Origin: Clostridia bacterium | GTDB lineage: Bacteria; Bacillota; Clostridia; UBA1212 | Assembly: GCA_017444825.1 (NCBI GenBank) | Contig: JAFSVU010000014.1 | Location: 30,584-94,583 of the forward strand | Reading direction: 5' to 3' | Length of the DNA: 64,000 nucleotides | Part shown: positions 34,515 through 43,188 of the stretch, in pieces | Numbering within the stretch: the first letter of the stretch is position 1 | Layout: the number at the start of each line of letters is the position of its first letter | Notes under the pieces: generated by a model | What the model saw: only the letters and a program-made list of their open reading frames with translations | Databases searched by the model: none | What the model was told of the DNA's origin: nothing | Translations under genes and position numbers: made by a program

Positions 34515-35465
34515 TCACGCTCCTTCCTGGGCATCCTTGGTTATGATGCTCACAAATTCTTCCTCGAGGCTCTTTTCCACAGCCTTGATCTCGAGAAGCG
34601 CGATCCCCGCCTGAGCGGCCGCAAAGAACAGCTCTCTGATGCCTTCCGACCTGGAGTCGGCCGAGATCCTGTAAATAAGGGAGTTTCTCTCGGTCCTGCT
34701 GAAGGAGTAGCTCTTTATCCAGGATGAGGATCTCAGTATGTTTTCCGCCGCGCCCTTGTCGCTTGTGTCAAAGGTCAGCACGTATCTCTTTTCGCCGGGG
34801 ACGCTGGCTGTGAACTCCGAGAGAGCTCCGGCCCTTGCCACTTTTCCGTGGTTTATTATGACCACATCGCTGCACACTGCCGTGACCTCCTGCAGTATAT
34901 GGGTGCTGAGGATGATCGTCTTCTCCCTGCCGAGGGTGGTTATGATCTTTCTGAACTCTATGACCTGTCCCGGGTCAAGACCCACGGTGGGCTCGTCCAG
35001 GATCAGTATGGGCGGTTCACCTACGAGAGCCTGGGCAAATCCGACTCTCTGGCGGTATCCTTTTGAAAGGTTCCTCACCAGCCTGTTCCTGACGTCCACA
35101 ATGTTCACGATGAACATGATGTCGCTCAGCATGTTCTTGCGCTTGCGCTGGGGGACGCCCTTCAGGTCGCAAATAAAATTCAGGTATTCGGTGACCGTCA
35201 TTTCGCCGTAAAGAGGCGGCAGCTCGGGAAGATATCCTATCATCTTCCTGGCCTCCAGAGATTTCTCCACCGCGTCAATGCCGTTCACAGTGATGTCTCC
35301 GGACGTAGGCGCCATGTACCCCGTGATGATGTTCATCGCGGTGCTCTTTCCTGCGCCGTTCGGTCCCAGAAAACCGAGTATAGACCCCTTATTCACGTCA
35401 AACGACACGTCATCGAGAGCGGTGACCCTGCCGTAATTCTTAACAAGATTTCGGATCTCTATCAT
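34515..35465 (-). CDS. ABC transporter ATP-binding protein
   Basis: The 316-aa protein has Walker A GPNGAGKST at about residues 39-47, Q-loop near GYLPELPPLY, signature LSKGYRQRVGFAQAL at about 133-147, Walker B PPILILDEPTVGLDP and the switch His in LSTHILQEV. The C-terminal 90 residues are the regulatory extension of GldA/NatA-like ATPases. I start at the ATG behind AAAAGGAGC; an in-frame extension of 26 codons upstream is antisense-like and overlaps the LCP gene's 3' region. It is the first gene of the ATPase, permease, GldG, DUF4340 unit. Confidence 0.93.
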   Translation of the reverse strand: MIEIRNLVKNYGRVTALDDVSFDVNKGSILGFLGPNGAGKSTAMNIITGYMAPTSGDITVNGIDAVEKSLEARKMIGYLPELPPLYGEMTVTEYLNFICDLKGVPQRKRKNMLSDIMFIVNIVDVRNRLVRNLSKGYRQRVGFAQALVGEPPILILDEPTVGLDPGQVIEFRKIITTLGREKTIILSTHILQEVTAVCSDVVIINHGKVARAGALSEFTASVPGEKRYVLTFDTSDKGAAENILRSSSWIKSYSFSRTERNSLIYRISADSRSEGIRELFFAAAQAGIALLEIKAVEKSLEEEFVSIITKDAQEGA

Positions 35466-35508
35466 GTAATTGCTCCTTTTCTCGGGAAATAAACGATCCT
35501 GCCGCGGC

Positions 35509-36741
35509 TCAGTCAAGCTGGACGTACCAGGCATTGTCGCCAAACGGATCGATATCCACTCCCTGGACCACCAGGTTTATAATCTTATACTGCTTGTCCG
35601 CAAAATCCATTCCTATGGACAGATACGTTCCCAGCTTGTCGGGCGTGATGCTGTGGTAGACACTCTTCTTCAGCACTTCAAGGGTGCCCTGGACCTTGGA
35701 TAAGGTCATGTTTTCCTTGGTTATGATCTGGGTCGCCACCTCCGCCAGGAAGTTCGTCTGGTTTATCTTTCTCCAGTCGTCGGAGCCCGTATACGTGTCC
35801 TTTCCTGTGCTGTCGAGTCTCTTTCTGTAGCGCACGTAGAAGAGAGTTTCTCTCGCAGTGAGCTTGGATCTGCCCTCGGGTATTGCCAGCTCTCCCTTCT
35901 CGGTGTACATGTTCTCGGGGGATGTGACGTAAACGCCGCCCACAACGTCAATGACGTCCATAAATCCGTAGAAATCCACGTATACGTAGTCGTCTATGAC
36001 CAATCCGGGCAGCAGCGACTCGAGAATATCGACAATGAAATCGATGCCCGAGTTACCGAACTTTCCTCCGGTGTAGTGGATTATATTCTGGCCGATCTGG
36101 ACCGTGGCGTTGATCTTATGGATACCTGCGACTCTGTAAAGCTTCGCGTCCTTGAGTATCTGGATAACCGTCTCGGAGTGTGGCACGTACGTGTCGCGGG
36201 GGATCGAGATGAGCCTGAACTCCTTCGTTTTCTCGTTAATGTTCACTATGAATATGGAGTCGCAGAGGTTCTCCTCAGGGTTGAAGCCGAGAAGCAGCAC
36301 GTTTCTTGTGCCCTCCTCAAAGGTCAGAGAAGAAGCGTGTACATAGGACGCCTTCGTGATGTCAAAGGCCTTGTCTTCCGAATCCGGAGTGGGAGTGACC
36401 TCCTCAGTAACGGTGGGTTCGGGCGTGGCCGCAGGGTCGGGCGTAGGCGTGGCTGTCGAGGGCACCTCTTCGGTGGGCGACGACGTGTTTCCGGGGCTGT
36501 AATACGGGTCGTTTTTGTTGATCACGTCGCCCTTGTCGACGGTGGGTTTTCCGCCCTGCTGATCATCCTTCATCGGGTTGTAGAGCACGTTGAGCAGAGG
36601 CAGGATCGCGTTGAAATAAATGACCGCAAATATGACGAAAATGACAGAGACCGCGAGGATCACTATCTTATCTTTTTGAATCTTTGTTTTTTTCACCGGC
36701 TTTTGAGGCTCCGGAGGCCTGTTGTTATCATCTGAATACAT
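35509..36741 (-). CDS. LytR-CpsA-Psr (LCP) family cell-wall ligase
   Basis: The 410-aa protein has a cytosolic N-terminus, one membrane helix (IVILAVSVIFVIFAVIYFN at about residues 26-44), a Thr/Pro/Glu-rich linker to about 125 and an LCP domain. The LCP motifs are RNVLLLGFNPEENLCDSIFI, LISIPRDTYVPH (the catalytic Arg and Asp), GIHKINATVQIG and YVYVDFYGFMDVIDVVGGVYV. LCP enzymes attach anionic polymers or capsule from lipid carriers to peptidoglycan. Upstream is a strong promoter and a leader of about 170 bases with two hairpins. The ABC unit follows downstream on the same strand and may be co-transcribed. Confidence 0.9.
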   Translation of the reverse strand: MYSDDNNRPPEPQKPVKKTKIQKDKIVILAVSVIFVIFAVIYFNAILPLLNVLYNPMKDDQQGGKPTVDKGDVINKNDPYYSPGNTSSPTEEVPSTATPTPDPAATPEPTVTEEVTPTPDSEDKAFDITKASYVHASSLTFEEGTRNVLLLGFNPEENLCDSIFIVNINEKTKEFRLISIPRDTYVPHSETVIQILKDAKLYRVAGIHKINATVQIGQNIIHYTGGKFGNSGIDFIVDILESLLPGLVIDDYVYVDFYGFMDVIDVVGGVYVTSPENMYTEKGELAIPEGRSKLTARETLFYVRYRKRLDSTGKDTYTGSDDWRKINQTNFLAEVATQIITKENMTLSKVQGTLEVLKKSVYHSITPDKLGTYLSIGMDFADKQYKIINLVVQGVDIDPFGDNAWYVQLD

Positions 36742-36752
36742 GTCGATCTCCG

Positions 36753-36828
36753 CTGCCGTCTCTTTCGGGACAGGCAGATCAAATTAGTTTTGTCACCATC
36801 TTCCCCTCGCAGCACTGACCTGCGGGGA
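36753..36828 (-). other. structured 5' leader of the LCP gene
   Basis: Two hairpins lie in the mRNA leader. The distal one (36802-36828) pairs TCCCC-GCAG with CTGC-GAGGGGA. The proximal one (36753-36777) pairs CTGCC and GTC with GAC and GGCAG around CCGAAAGA and ends next to the CGGAG ribosome site. The arrangement could control translation. I match it to no known riboswitch class. Confidence 0.4.
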
Positions 36829-36915
36829 CAGTCACATGCATTTTAAACCAATGTCATTAATTGAAGCTTAAATGCCGCGCAGGCCTTTAAACTTCGCGTG
36901 CGCGCAGGCACGGTA

Positions 36916-36944
36916 ATTATATATTTTTTATATAGCGGAGTCAA
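36916..36944 (-). promoter_or_regulatory. sigma-A promoter of the LCP gene
   Basis: The minus strand reads TTGACT, 17 bases, TATAAT. It lies within the 313-base gene-free stretch 36742-37054. That stretch holds this promoter, the LCP leader hairpins, a GC-rich imperfect repeat (GCCGCGCAGGC / GTGCGCGCAGGC at about 36872-36911) and a divergent promoter 25 bases away. Confidence 0.85.
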
Positions 36945-36968
36945 CTGCGAGCCGCTTAGCGAGTTTGA

Positions 36969-36997
36969 TTGACAAGTTTCGGATTTTACCTTAAAAT
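36969..36997 (+). promoter_or_regulatory. sigma-A promoter of the LRR lipoprotein transcript
   Basis: TTGACA, 17 bases, TAAAAT on the plus strand, back to back with the LCP promoter. The next ATG (36998) touches the -10 box, so translation must begin at the later ATG at 37055 behind GGAGGAAAAGAC. Confidence 0.85.
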
Positions 36998-37054
36998 ATG
37001 GGTTCTAAGCCAGTCGATCAGACCGCGTTTTTGCAGTTTTGCGGAGGAAAAGAC

Positions 37055-38536
37055 ATGAAACACATTGGGAAAATAATTGCTGCGCTTATGACCCTGCTGC
37101 TGATCCTGTCAGCCTGCAGCCCGCCTGCGGACCCGGCCTCCCCCACGGAAGCACCGGCTGATGCGACTCACGTCACCGCCACCGATGCCCCGGAAGAATA
37201 TCCGACAGTTTCTCCGTCAGAGAGACCCTCCGCAGCTGCCACAGAGGAGCAGAGCGGGTCACCCACGGCAGGTCCTCAGGAGACACCTTCCGAAAGCACG
37301 GAAGGCCAAAGCACAGGCGCTCCGACGCCCACCAAGGCTCCTGACGCCACACCCACCCCTGAACCGGAGCCCACAAACACCCCGGATCCGGGACTCAGCA
37401 TACCCACCTCTTCCGCGGAGCTTTTCGAATTCGAGCTGCTCTCAAACGGCACCTACAGCATAAAACAAAAAGTGGGGAAGACCCTCCCCGAAGAGCTGGT
37501 CCTTCCCATCCGCTACAACGGTAAAAAAGTGACCGAGGTGGCCTCCGAAGGCTTTAAGGGCCGGAACGAAATAAAGAAAGTGACGATACTTGACGACTAC
37601 GTCTCTCTCGGCGACAGCGCCTTTTACGGGTGCGAGAACCTGGAGACTGTGATCATCGCCGACTCCGTTTTCGACACCGGAAACAAGACGTTTTATGGCT
37701 GCAAAAAGCTGTCCTCCGTCGACCTTCCCGGAAAAATCAGCTATATAGGGCTGCAGGCCTTCTACGGCTGCACTTCTCTTGAGGTCATTGAGCTTCCCTC
37801 GGGCCTCACCGGAATATGGTACGGGGCTTTTGAAGGCAGCGGCATTGAAGCGATCACCCTCCCGGACGGCGTAAATCTGATCGAAGGCCATGCGTTTTCA
37901 GGCTGCGCGGGACTTAAGGAGGTCAACTTTGGGAAATCATCCGTTAAGTTTACGTCCTACCCCTTCCCGGATTCTGAAATAACCAAAGTCACCCTGGACA
38001 ATATCGGGCAGTTTTGCATCCTTGATATGACAGCGGGCAACTTCCCCCAGTCGGCTGAGTATTACATTGGCGGGAGACCTGCTTCGGAGATCACTGCCGT
38101 AGACGTGCCTGAGGGGATCGAAGTACTGAGCTGCAGCCTTGGCGTTTTCACGTCGCTGAAGGAGCTTTCGCTGCCCGCTTCGCTTACCTATATTATCGAC
38201 ACTTCACTTCGCGGCTGCTCCGGAAGCCTTGAGAGCATCACCGTGGCTGAGGGCAACGCTGAATACATGAGCTCCGGCAACTGCCTCATAGCGAAAGGCA
38301 ACGGGCTGGTCATACTGGGGTGCAAGAACAGCGTGATCCCATCCGTTGCCGCGGCCATAAACTGTTTTGCGTTTGACGGGTGCACGGGCCTTACGATCAT
38401 TGAGATCCCGGACAGCGTCACTGCGATATACGACTACGCATTCTATAACTGCACCGAGCTTGAGACCGCGGTTATCCCCGATGGTACCGAAGTGGCAGAG
38501 AACGCGTTTTACGGCTGCACGAAGCTTCAGGGCTGA
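37055..38536 (+). CDS. lipoprotein with BspA-type leucine-rich repeats
   Basis: The protein (493 aa) has a lipoprotein signal peptide (KIIAALMTLLLILSAC, lipobox LSAC, Cys near residue 19), then about 95 residues of Thr/Pro/Glu/Ser-rich stalk, then BspA-like (LRR_5) repeats. Repeat units follow FYGCxxLxxVxLPxxL, for example AFYGCTSLEVIELPSGLTGI and AFDGCTGLTIIEIPDSVTAI. BspA-type repeats occur in surface proteins that bind matrix proteins, mucus or other cells. The protein ends on a partial repeat (NAFYGCTKLQG). A consensus promoter precedes it. Confidence 0.85.
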   Translation: MKHIGKIIAALMTLLLILSACSPPADPASPTEAPADATHVTATDAPEEYPTVSPSERPSAAATEEQSGSPTAGPQETPSESTEGQSTGAPTPTKAPDATPTPEPEPTNTPDPGLSIPTSSAELFEFELLSNGTYSIKQKVGKTLPEELVLPIRYNGKKVTEVASEGFKGRNEIKKVTILDDYVSLGDSAFYGCENLETVIIADSVFDTGNKTFYGCKKLSSVDLPGKISYIGLQAFYGCTSLEVIELPSGLTGIWYGAFEGSGIEAITLPDGVNLIEGHAFSGCAGLKEVNFGKSSVKFTSYPFPDSEITKVTLDNIGQFCILDMTAGNFPQSAEYYIGGRPASEITAVDVPEGIEVLSCSLGVFTSLKELSLPASLTYIIDTSLRGCSGSLESITVAEGNAEYMSSGNCLIAKGNGLVILGCKNSVIPSVAAAINCFAFDGCTGLTIIEIPDSVTAIYDYAFYNCTELETAVIPDGTEVAENAFYGCTKLQG

Positions 38537-38569
38537 TGAGCTGCTTTAATTATTGGAGGGTTCCGGGAA

Positions 38570-39883
38570 ATGACTGAGATCCGCATTGGCGACAGACCTG
38601 TCTCAAAAATAAAACCTCTGCACGGAGTGGGCCAGCCGCCCATGAGAGGAATAGATACGTCGATGTTTCACTACCTCACGGAAGCGGGCATTCCATTTTC
38701 GCGGCTTCACGACGTGGGAGGCTATTTTGCGGGAAATCTTTTCGTGGACATTCCCAACATATTCCGGGATTTCGACAAAGATCCGAAGGACCCTGCAAAT
38801 TACGATTTCGCGTTTACGGATATATTGGTATCGGGGCTCATTGGGGCGGGTACCGAGCCGTTTTTCAGGCTTGGGGTTACCATCGAAAACTACTGCACGA
38901 TCAGGGCCTACAGGATATTCCCGCCGGCCGACAGTCTCAAATGGGCAATGATCTGCGAGGGCATCATCCGACACTACACCGAGGGCTGGGCAGACGGGTT
39001 CAGGTACAACATACGCTACTGGGAGATCTGGAACGAGCCCGACAACGAGATCGACCCCATGGAAAACCCAATGTGGAGGGGAACCAAGGAACAGTTCTTC
39101 GAGCTTTACGACACCGCGGCGACTTATCTCAAGAAGTGCTTTCCTGACCTAAAAATAGGAGGCTACGGAAGCTGCGGCTTTTACGCTCTGTTTAACGCCA
39201 ATGCTCCCGGGGCCGCAAACGTCGGGGCGAGATACGACTATTTCATGGAGTTTTTCCTCGGCTTTCTGGACCACATCCGTTCCACCGGAGCCCCTCTTGA
39301 TTTCTTCAGCTGGCACAGCTACGGGTCCATCGAGGGAAACAGGGTCTGCGCTCATTTTGCCAGGGAAACTCTCGACAAGGCAGGCTTTACGGACACCGAA
39401 ATATTCTGCAATGAGTGGAACCTGGAGATAGGCTCGAAGGGTACCCTTTATCACGCTGCTCTCGTGGCGGCCATGATGATCGCATTCACCGAAGTTCCCC
39501 TTGACGGCGCCATGTTTTACGATGCCCAGTGGAGCGTCTCTGATTACGGCGGTCTATTTAACCCTTTGACAAAAAGGCCCTTCCCGGCGTATTATGCATT
39601 TGCAATGTTTGACCGGCTCTACAGGCTGGGAGATGCCCTGCCCGTGACCGTTTTCGGCGCGCCCGGACTTTATGCGGCAGCAGCGTCAGGCGGCGATTCC
39701 GGCGCTCTTATCATCTCAAACACCGCAGGGAGAGCCTTCAGAAACGTGGCCCTTTCGCTCCCCGTAGAGAGGCCTTTAAAGAGGTGCCGGGAGATATATC
39801 TAAATGGTCTCGACGCTGGAATGCGCGACATTGAATTTAAAGGAAACATAGGCAAAAACAAAGTTTTGCTCCTTGAATTTTAA
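38570..39883 (+). CDS. GH39-like glycoside hydrolase, cytosolic
   Basis: The 437-aa protein has the clan GH-A (beta/alpha)8 pattern most like family 39: RLHDVGG at the start of a strand, YWEIWNEPDN with the likely acid/base Glu156, and EIFCNEWNLE with the likely nucleophile Glu282. A beta-sandwich C-terminal part follows (ALIISNTAGRAFRNVALSLP). GH39 includes beta-xylosidases and alpha-iduronidases; the substrate here cannot be named. There is no signal peptide, so it would act on imported oligosaccharides. It precedes a GDSL hydrolase by 20 bases; the pair could deacylate and cleave decorated glycans. Confidence 0.75.
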   Translation: MTEIRIGDRPVSKIKPLHGVGQPPMRGIDTSMFHYLTEAGIPFSRLHDVGGYFAGNLFVDIPNIFRDFDKDPKDPANYDFAFTDILVSGLIGAGTEPFFRLGVTIENYCTIRAYRIFPPADSLKWAMICEGIIRHYTEGWADGFRYNIRYWEIWNEPDNEIDPMENPMWRGTKEQFFELYDTAATYLKKCFPDLKIGGYGSCGFYALFNANAPGAANVGARYDYFMEFFLGFLDHIRSTGAPLDFFSWHSYGSIEGNRVCAHFARETLDKAGFTDTEIFCNEWNLEIGSKGTLYHAALVAAMMIAFTEVPLDGAMFYDAQWSVSDYGGLFNPLTKRPFPAYYAFAMFDRLYRLGDALPVTVFGAPGLYAAAASGGDSGALIISNTAGRAFRNVALSLPVERPLKRCREIYLNGLDAGMRDIEFKGNIGKNKVLLLEF

Positions 39884-39903
39884 ACACTACTACCGGAGGT
39901 ATT

Positions 39904-40557
39904 ATGGATCTTAAAGGAATCAAGATCAACGTTCTCGGCGACAGCATCACCCAGGGCGTCGGAGCGTCATGTATCGAGAATTGTTTTGTAAACGTGCTGG
40001 CAAGAAAGACCGGCGCCACCGTTAACAATTACGGCATCAGCGGCACCAGAATTGCACGCCAGTTTGGCGAACTGCCCGCACCCCATTTCAACACTCCTTA
40101 CATCGACAGAGTCGACTCCATGGACAAGGATGCCGACGTGGTGCTGGTATTCGGCGGAACCAATGACTTCGGCCACGGCGACGCTCCCTTTGGCGAGTAT
40201 ATGAGCGAGGACGAGTGGACCTTCTGCGGCGGCTTCAATCAGCTTATCAAAAAGCTTGTCACAGCCTTCCCGGATGCGGAGATCGTTGTCCTGACACCTC
40301 TCCACAGAGGCTCCGAAAATGTCACTGTAAACGAGATCGGCATTCCCTGTCACCCCCTCCGGGACTACGTGGAAATGGAGAAAAAATACTGCGAGTACTA
40401 CGGCATACCCGTGCTGGATCTTTGGAGCGTCAGCGGCATTCAGCCCTGCAACGAAGTGCTCAGGGACCGTTTTGCTCCGGACACCCTTCACCCGAACGAC
40501 AGGGGACACGAGAGGATCGCGGACAGGATCATTGGTTTTTTGAACACATTGAAGTAA
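39904..40557 (+). CDS. SGNH/GDSL-family hydrolase
   Basis: The 217-aa protein has the SGNH blocks: INVLGDSITQGVGAS with nucleophile Ser at about residue 16, GISGTRIARQ (Gly block), VFGGTNDFGHGD (Asn block, GTND) and DTLHPNDRGHERIAD (Asp-x-x-His). Such enzymes are esterases, often carbohydrate acetylesterases. It is cytosolic and follows the GH39-like gene, which fits a role in removing acyl groups from glycans. The start follows ACCGGAGGTATT. Confidence 0.88.
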   Translation: MDLKGIKINVLGDSITQGVGASCIENCFVNVLARKTGATVNNYGISGTRIARQFGELPAPHFNTPYIDRVDSMDKDADVVLVFGGTNDFGHGDAPFGEYMSEDEWTFCGGFNQLIKKLVTAFPDAEIVVLTPLHRGSENVTVNEIGIPCHPLRDYVEMEKKYCEYYGIPVLDLWSVSGIQPCNEVLRDRFAPDTLHPNDRGHERIADRIIGFLNTLK

Positions 40558-40601
40558 ATGAATCAGGCGCACAAAAACCAATGCGCCAACCGGAGAAACA
40601 G

Positions 40602-41399
40602 ATGACTATAAAACTTAAAGGCGGAAAAAATTTCCGCGACCTAGGAGGCATTAGGACCTCGGACGGAAAAACCGTAAAAAAAGGACTTTTCATAAGAGGC
40701 AGCCACCTTTCGAAGCTTACCGATAAGGACGTCGTACGCCTCAGTCTCATCAGGCCCAAAAACGTGATAGACCTCCGCACGGTGGAGGAAGAAGAGGAGA
40801 AGCCGGACAGGGACATTCCCGGCTGCGAGCTGGTCAAAAAGCCCCTCTTCAGCTCCGAGACTGCGGGCCTAAGCCGCGGCAAAGGCTCCTCCCTCGAGAC
40901 CATCGTCAGGAACACTAAGGAAAAAGAGGAGCTTCTCCGGGTCATCCCCGACCTTGCGGCAGTGTACCCTCTGATCGCAAAGACCGAAGAACCCTTAAAG
41001 GCCAGCGCCGACGTTCTCCGCATCATCTTCGGGAACGCCCTTTCGGAAAGGGCCACCATATACCACTGCACCGCAGGCAAGGACCGCACCGGCGTCATCA
41101 CCCTTCTGATCCTTACTGTGCTCGGAGTTCCGTACCGGACCATCATGCGGGATTACCTCCGCACCAACAGGTCCGTCATTGGCGAGTCCACCAAGGTATA
41201 TCTCTACCTTCTCCTGAAGTCCCGCTCGTTTAAATGCGCTTCAAAACTCAGGGACTGTCTGGTCGCAAGGCGCCGCTACCTGGACTCTTTCGTCAGCGAG
41301 ATCAACAAAAAATACGGCTCCGTCACGGGCTTCATCACCGACGGGCTGGGTATCGAGCAGGATCTCATCGATCAATTCAGGGAGGCTTCCCTGGCATAA
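40602..41399 (+). CDS. tyrosine/dual-specificity phosphatase-like protein
   Basis: The 265-aa protein has the Y_phosphatase3 (DUF442-like, bacterial PTP) layout: KNFRDLGGIRTSDGKTVKKGLFIRGSHLS at the N-terminus (in parts, FRDLGG and FIRGSHL), VIDLRTVEEEEEKPD and the P-loop HCTAGKDRTGV with catalytic Cys in IYHCTAGKDRTG at about residues 159-168. Family members dephosphorylate phosphotyrosine, phosphoserine or phosphoinositides. I take the ATG behind CGGAGAAACAG as start; an ATG 21 bases earlier has no ribosome site. An exported relative lies at 58.1-59.3 kb. Confidence 0.85.
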   Translation: MTIKLKGGKNFRDLGGIRTSDGKTVKKGLFIRGSHLSKLTDKDVVRLSLIRPKNVIDLRTVEEEEEKPDRDIPGCELVKKPLFSSETAGLSRGKGSSLETIVRNTKEKEELLRVIPDLAAVYPLIAKTEEPLKASADVLRIIFGNALSERATIYHCTAGKDRTGVITLLILTVLGVPYRTIMRDYLRTNRSVIGESTKVYLYLLLKSRSFKCASKLRDCLVARRRYLDSFVSEINKKYGSVTGFITDGLGIEQDLIDQFREASLA

Positions 41400-41414
41400 C
41401 CAAGAGGTGACACT

Positions 41415-42185
41415 ATGATTCTGGCAATTGACATCGGCAACAGCAATATCGTTCTGGGCGTATTCGACGGCGACAAACTTCTGTTTACGTCAAGGATCTC
41501 CACTGACATTAGCATGACCTCGGACGAGCTGGCTGTCATGGTCAGCGAAATATTCGACATTCGCGGCATCGACAAGACAAAGATCGACGGCGCCGCCATG
41601 TCATCCGTTGTTCCCGCCCTCACCCGGGCGATGGCTCAGGCAGTTGAGCTTCTCTCCGGAAGGCCCCCATTCATAGTGCAGCCGGGCATTAAAACAGGTC
41701 TCAACATACGCATCGACAACCCCTCGACGCTGGGAGCAGACCTCCTCACTGACTGCGTTGCCGCCGTATCCCTTTACAGCCGCCCCGTTGTCGTGATCGA
41801 TATGGGCACCGCCACCACAATGACAGCGGTGGACCGGGGCAAGAACATCCTCGGCGTCGCCATCATGCCAGGCGTCCGCACAGCTCTCAATGCTCTTACA
41901 AAGAACACCGCGCAGCTGACCCAGATCTCCATTGAGGCCCCCGAAAAAGCCATCGGCACCAATACCATCGACTCGATGCAGTCAGGCATCGTCTACGGCA
42001 ATGCGGCCATGCTCGACGGCATGATCGCCAGGTTTGAAAAGGAGCTGGGAGAGGAAGCCTTTGTGGTCATCACCGGCGGCGTCTCCGACGTAATCTCCCG
42101 CTACGTCAGCCGCAAGGTCTGCCACAACCCCCACCTTCAGCTTGAAGGCCTCATGATACTGTACAAAAAGAACGTTAAGCGATAA
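41415..42185 (+). CDS. coaX: type III pantothenate kinase
   Basis: The 256-aa protein has CoaX motifs: LAIDIGNSNIVLGVFDGD at residues 3-20, the GADLLTDCVAA region and VVVIDMGTATTMTAVD at about 124-139, and a GGVSDVISRYV near the end. It phosphorylates pantothenate, the first step of coenzyme A synthesis, and unlike type I kinase is not inhibited by CoA. It is followed by an ECF-transporter substrate-binding gene. That suggests that vitamin uptake and use are linked, though a separate promoter lies between them. Confidence 0.95.
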   Translation: MILAIDIGNSNIVLGVFDGDKLLFTSRISTDISMTSDELAVMVSEIFDIRGIDKTKIDGAAMSSVVPALTRAMAQAVELLSGRPPFIVQPGIKTGLNIRIDNPSTLGADLLTDCVAAVSLYSRPVVVIDMGTATTMTAVDRGKNILGVAIMPGVRTALNALTKNTAQLTQISIEAPEKAIGTNTIDSMQSGIVYGNAAMLDGMIARFEKELGEEAFVVITGGVSDVISRYVSRKVCHNPHLQLEGLMILYKKNVKR

Positions 42186-42222
42186 CTCTTTTTGCGCTCA
42201 CCGGCATCAGACTTTAAATTCA

Positions 42223-42251
42223 TTGTTTTTCAAGCATTTTTGCGTTATACT
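42223..42251 (+). promoter_or_regulatory. promoter of the ECF transporter gene
   Basis: TTGTTT, 17 bases, TATACT on the plus strand, 38 bases after the coaX stop. The first bases of the following GC-rich hairpin (42250-42277) overlap the -10 box, so the start of transcription near 42258 is approximate. Confidence 0.55.
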
Positions 42252-42257
42252 TACCGG

Positions 42258-42396
42258 GGCCAAAGGCCTCCCGTAAGCATCGGAGACCCGTCCGCGGCAG
42301 CTTGTTTACAGCGCGGCAGGACACATTGGTTTTGATGCAGACGGACATTTCTCACATTGCATCCCTTTTCGGGAGCATAAGTAAGGAGCTTTTACC
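42258..42396 (+). promoter_or_regulatory. structured leader of the ECF transporter gene, possible riboswitch
   Basis: The leader holds GTCC at 42290 that can pair with GGAC in GGCAGGAC (42320s) around a CCGCG/CGCGG helix, or instead GTCCG with CGGAC at about 42347. These are mutually exclusive pairings, as in a switch. A small CCC-TTTTC-GGG hairpin lies next to the AGTAAGGAGC ribosome site. I recognise no known class; an effector such as pantothenate is a guess from the gene context. Confidence 0.35.
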
Positions 42397-43188
42397 ATGA
42401 AGAAAAACGTTTTGATCTATTTCGTCACTACAGCGGTTCTCGCGGCTCTCGTCGTGGTTCTGCAGATCGTCGGCGGTATCCCCGTCGGCCCCTTTTCCAT
42501 CACGCTGACTCTGTTCCCCATCGTTGTCGGTGCGGTCGTTCTCGGCCCCGTCCCCGGACTTGTGCTGGGAGTCGTTTTCGGCGTCATCGTGTCGATCCTT
42601 TCGCTCACCGGCAAGGACCCCGGCGGCCAGATGGTCTTCATGGCCAATCCCATTATCGCCTGGATCATGTGCATCCTTAAAGGCGCCCTGGCAGGCTTCG
42701 TTCCCGGAGTCGCGTACGGCTTTTTCAAAAAGCACCCGGTGGCGTCCAGCGTCATCACCTATGCGGTGACCGGAGCATTCCTGTTCTTCGGCGGCGTGGG
42801 CCTTTCCGCCGGCCTTGCGGACAAAGCAATAGGCCTTCAGATCGGCCTCACCATTCTCACCGCAGTTTTGGCAGGCGGCCTCCTTGTAGGGCTCTACTTC
42901 CTTCTCAGGACCGAAAGAGCGCCCTTCTACATCTCCTCCATCCTTGCGCCCGTCTGCAACACCGGCGTCTTCATCATCGGTATGCTGGCCTTCTTCCGTC
43001 CTACACTTTCAGCTTGGGCGGGCGGCTCCGACATACTCGTATACACCCTGACGGGGCTCATTGGCGTGAACTTCCTGATCGAGTTCCTGGTAGCCGTCGT
43101 CCTCACTCCGGCGCTGGCAGCCATTGCACATTATACAGGGAAGCGGATACCGAGGCTGGAGCTGGCAAAAGTTAAAGGGGATAAGTAA
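42397..43188 (+). CDS. ECF transporter S component, vitamin uptake
   Basis: The 263-aa protein has six to seven membrane helices and the pattern of ECF-type substrate-binding (S) components: an N-terminal LAALVVVLQIVGGIPVGPFSITLTLFPIVVGAVVLGP-like stretch (in parts, LAALVVVLQ and FPIVVGAV) and GALAGFVPGVAYGFF. S components capture a vitamin and dock onto a shared EcfT-EcfA module, not present in this window. Its place after coaX makes pantothenate a reasonable guess (PanT-like), but pantothenate specificity is not proven by the residues I can see. Its last codons (GGGGATAAGTAA) run into repeat locus 4. Confidence 0.8.
   Translation: MKKNVLIYFVTTAVLAALVVVLQIVGGIPVGPFSITLTLFPIVVGAVVLGPVPGLVLGVVFGVIVSILSLTGKDPGGQMVFMANPIIAWIMCILKGALAGFVPGVAYGFFKKHPVASSVITYAVTGAFLFFGGVGLSAGLADKAIGLQIGLTILTAVLAGGLLVGLYFLLRTERAPFYISSILAPVCNTGVFIIGMLAFFRPTLSAWAGGSDILVYTLTGLIGVNFLIEFLVAVVLTPALAAIAHYTGKRIPRLELAKVKGDK

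Noticed and set aside
36998..37054. Earlier start for the LRR lipoprotein
   Set aside because: The ATG at 36998 touches the -10 box; the ATG at 37055 has GGAGG and opens a proper lipoprotein signal.
40215..40601. N-terminal extension of the tyrosine-phosphatase-like gene into the GDSL gene
   Set aside because: The extension is an out-of-frame reading of the GDSL gene; the ATG at 40602 has a GGAG site and starts the conserved domain.
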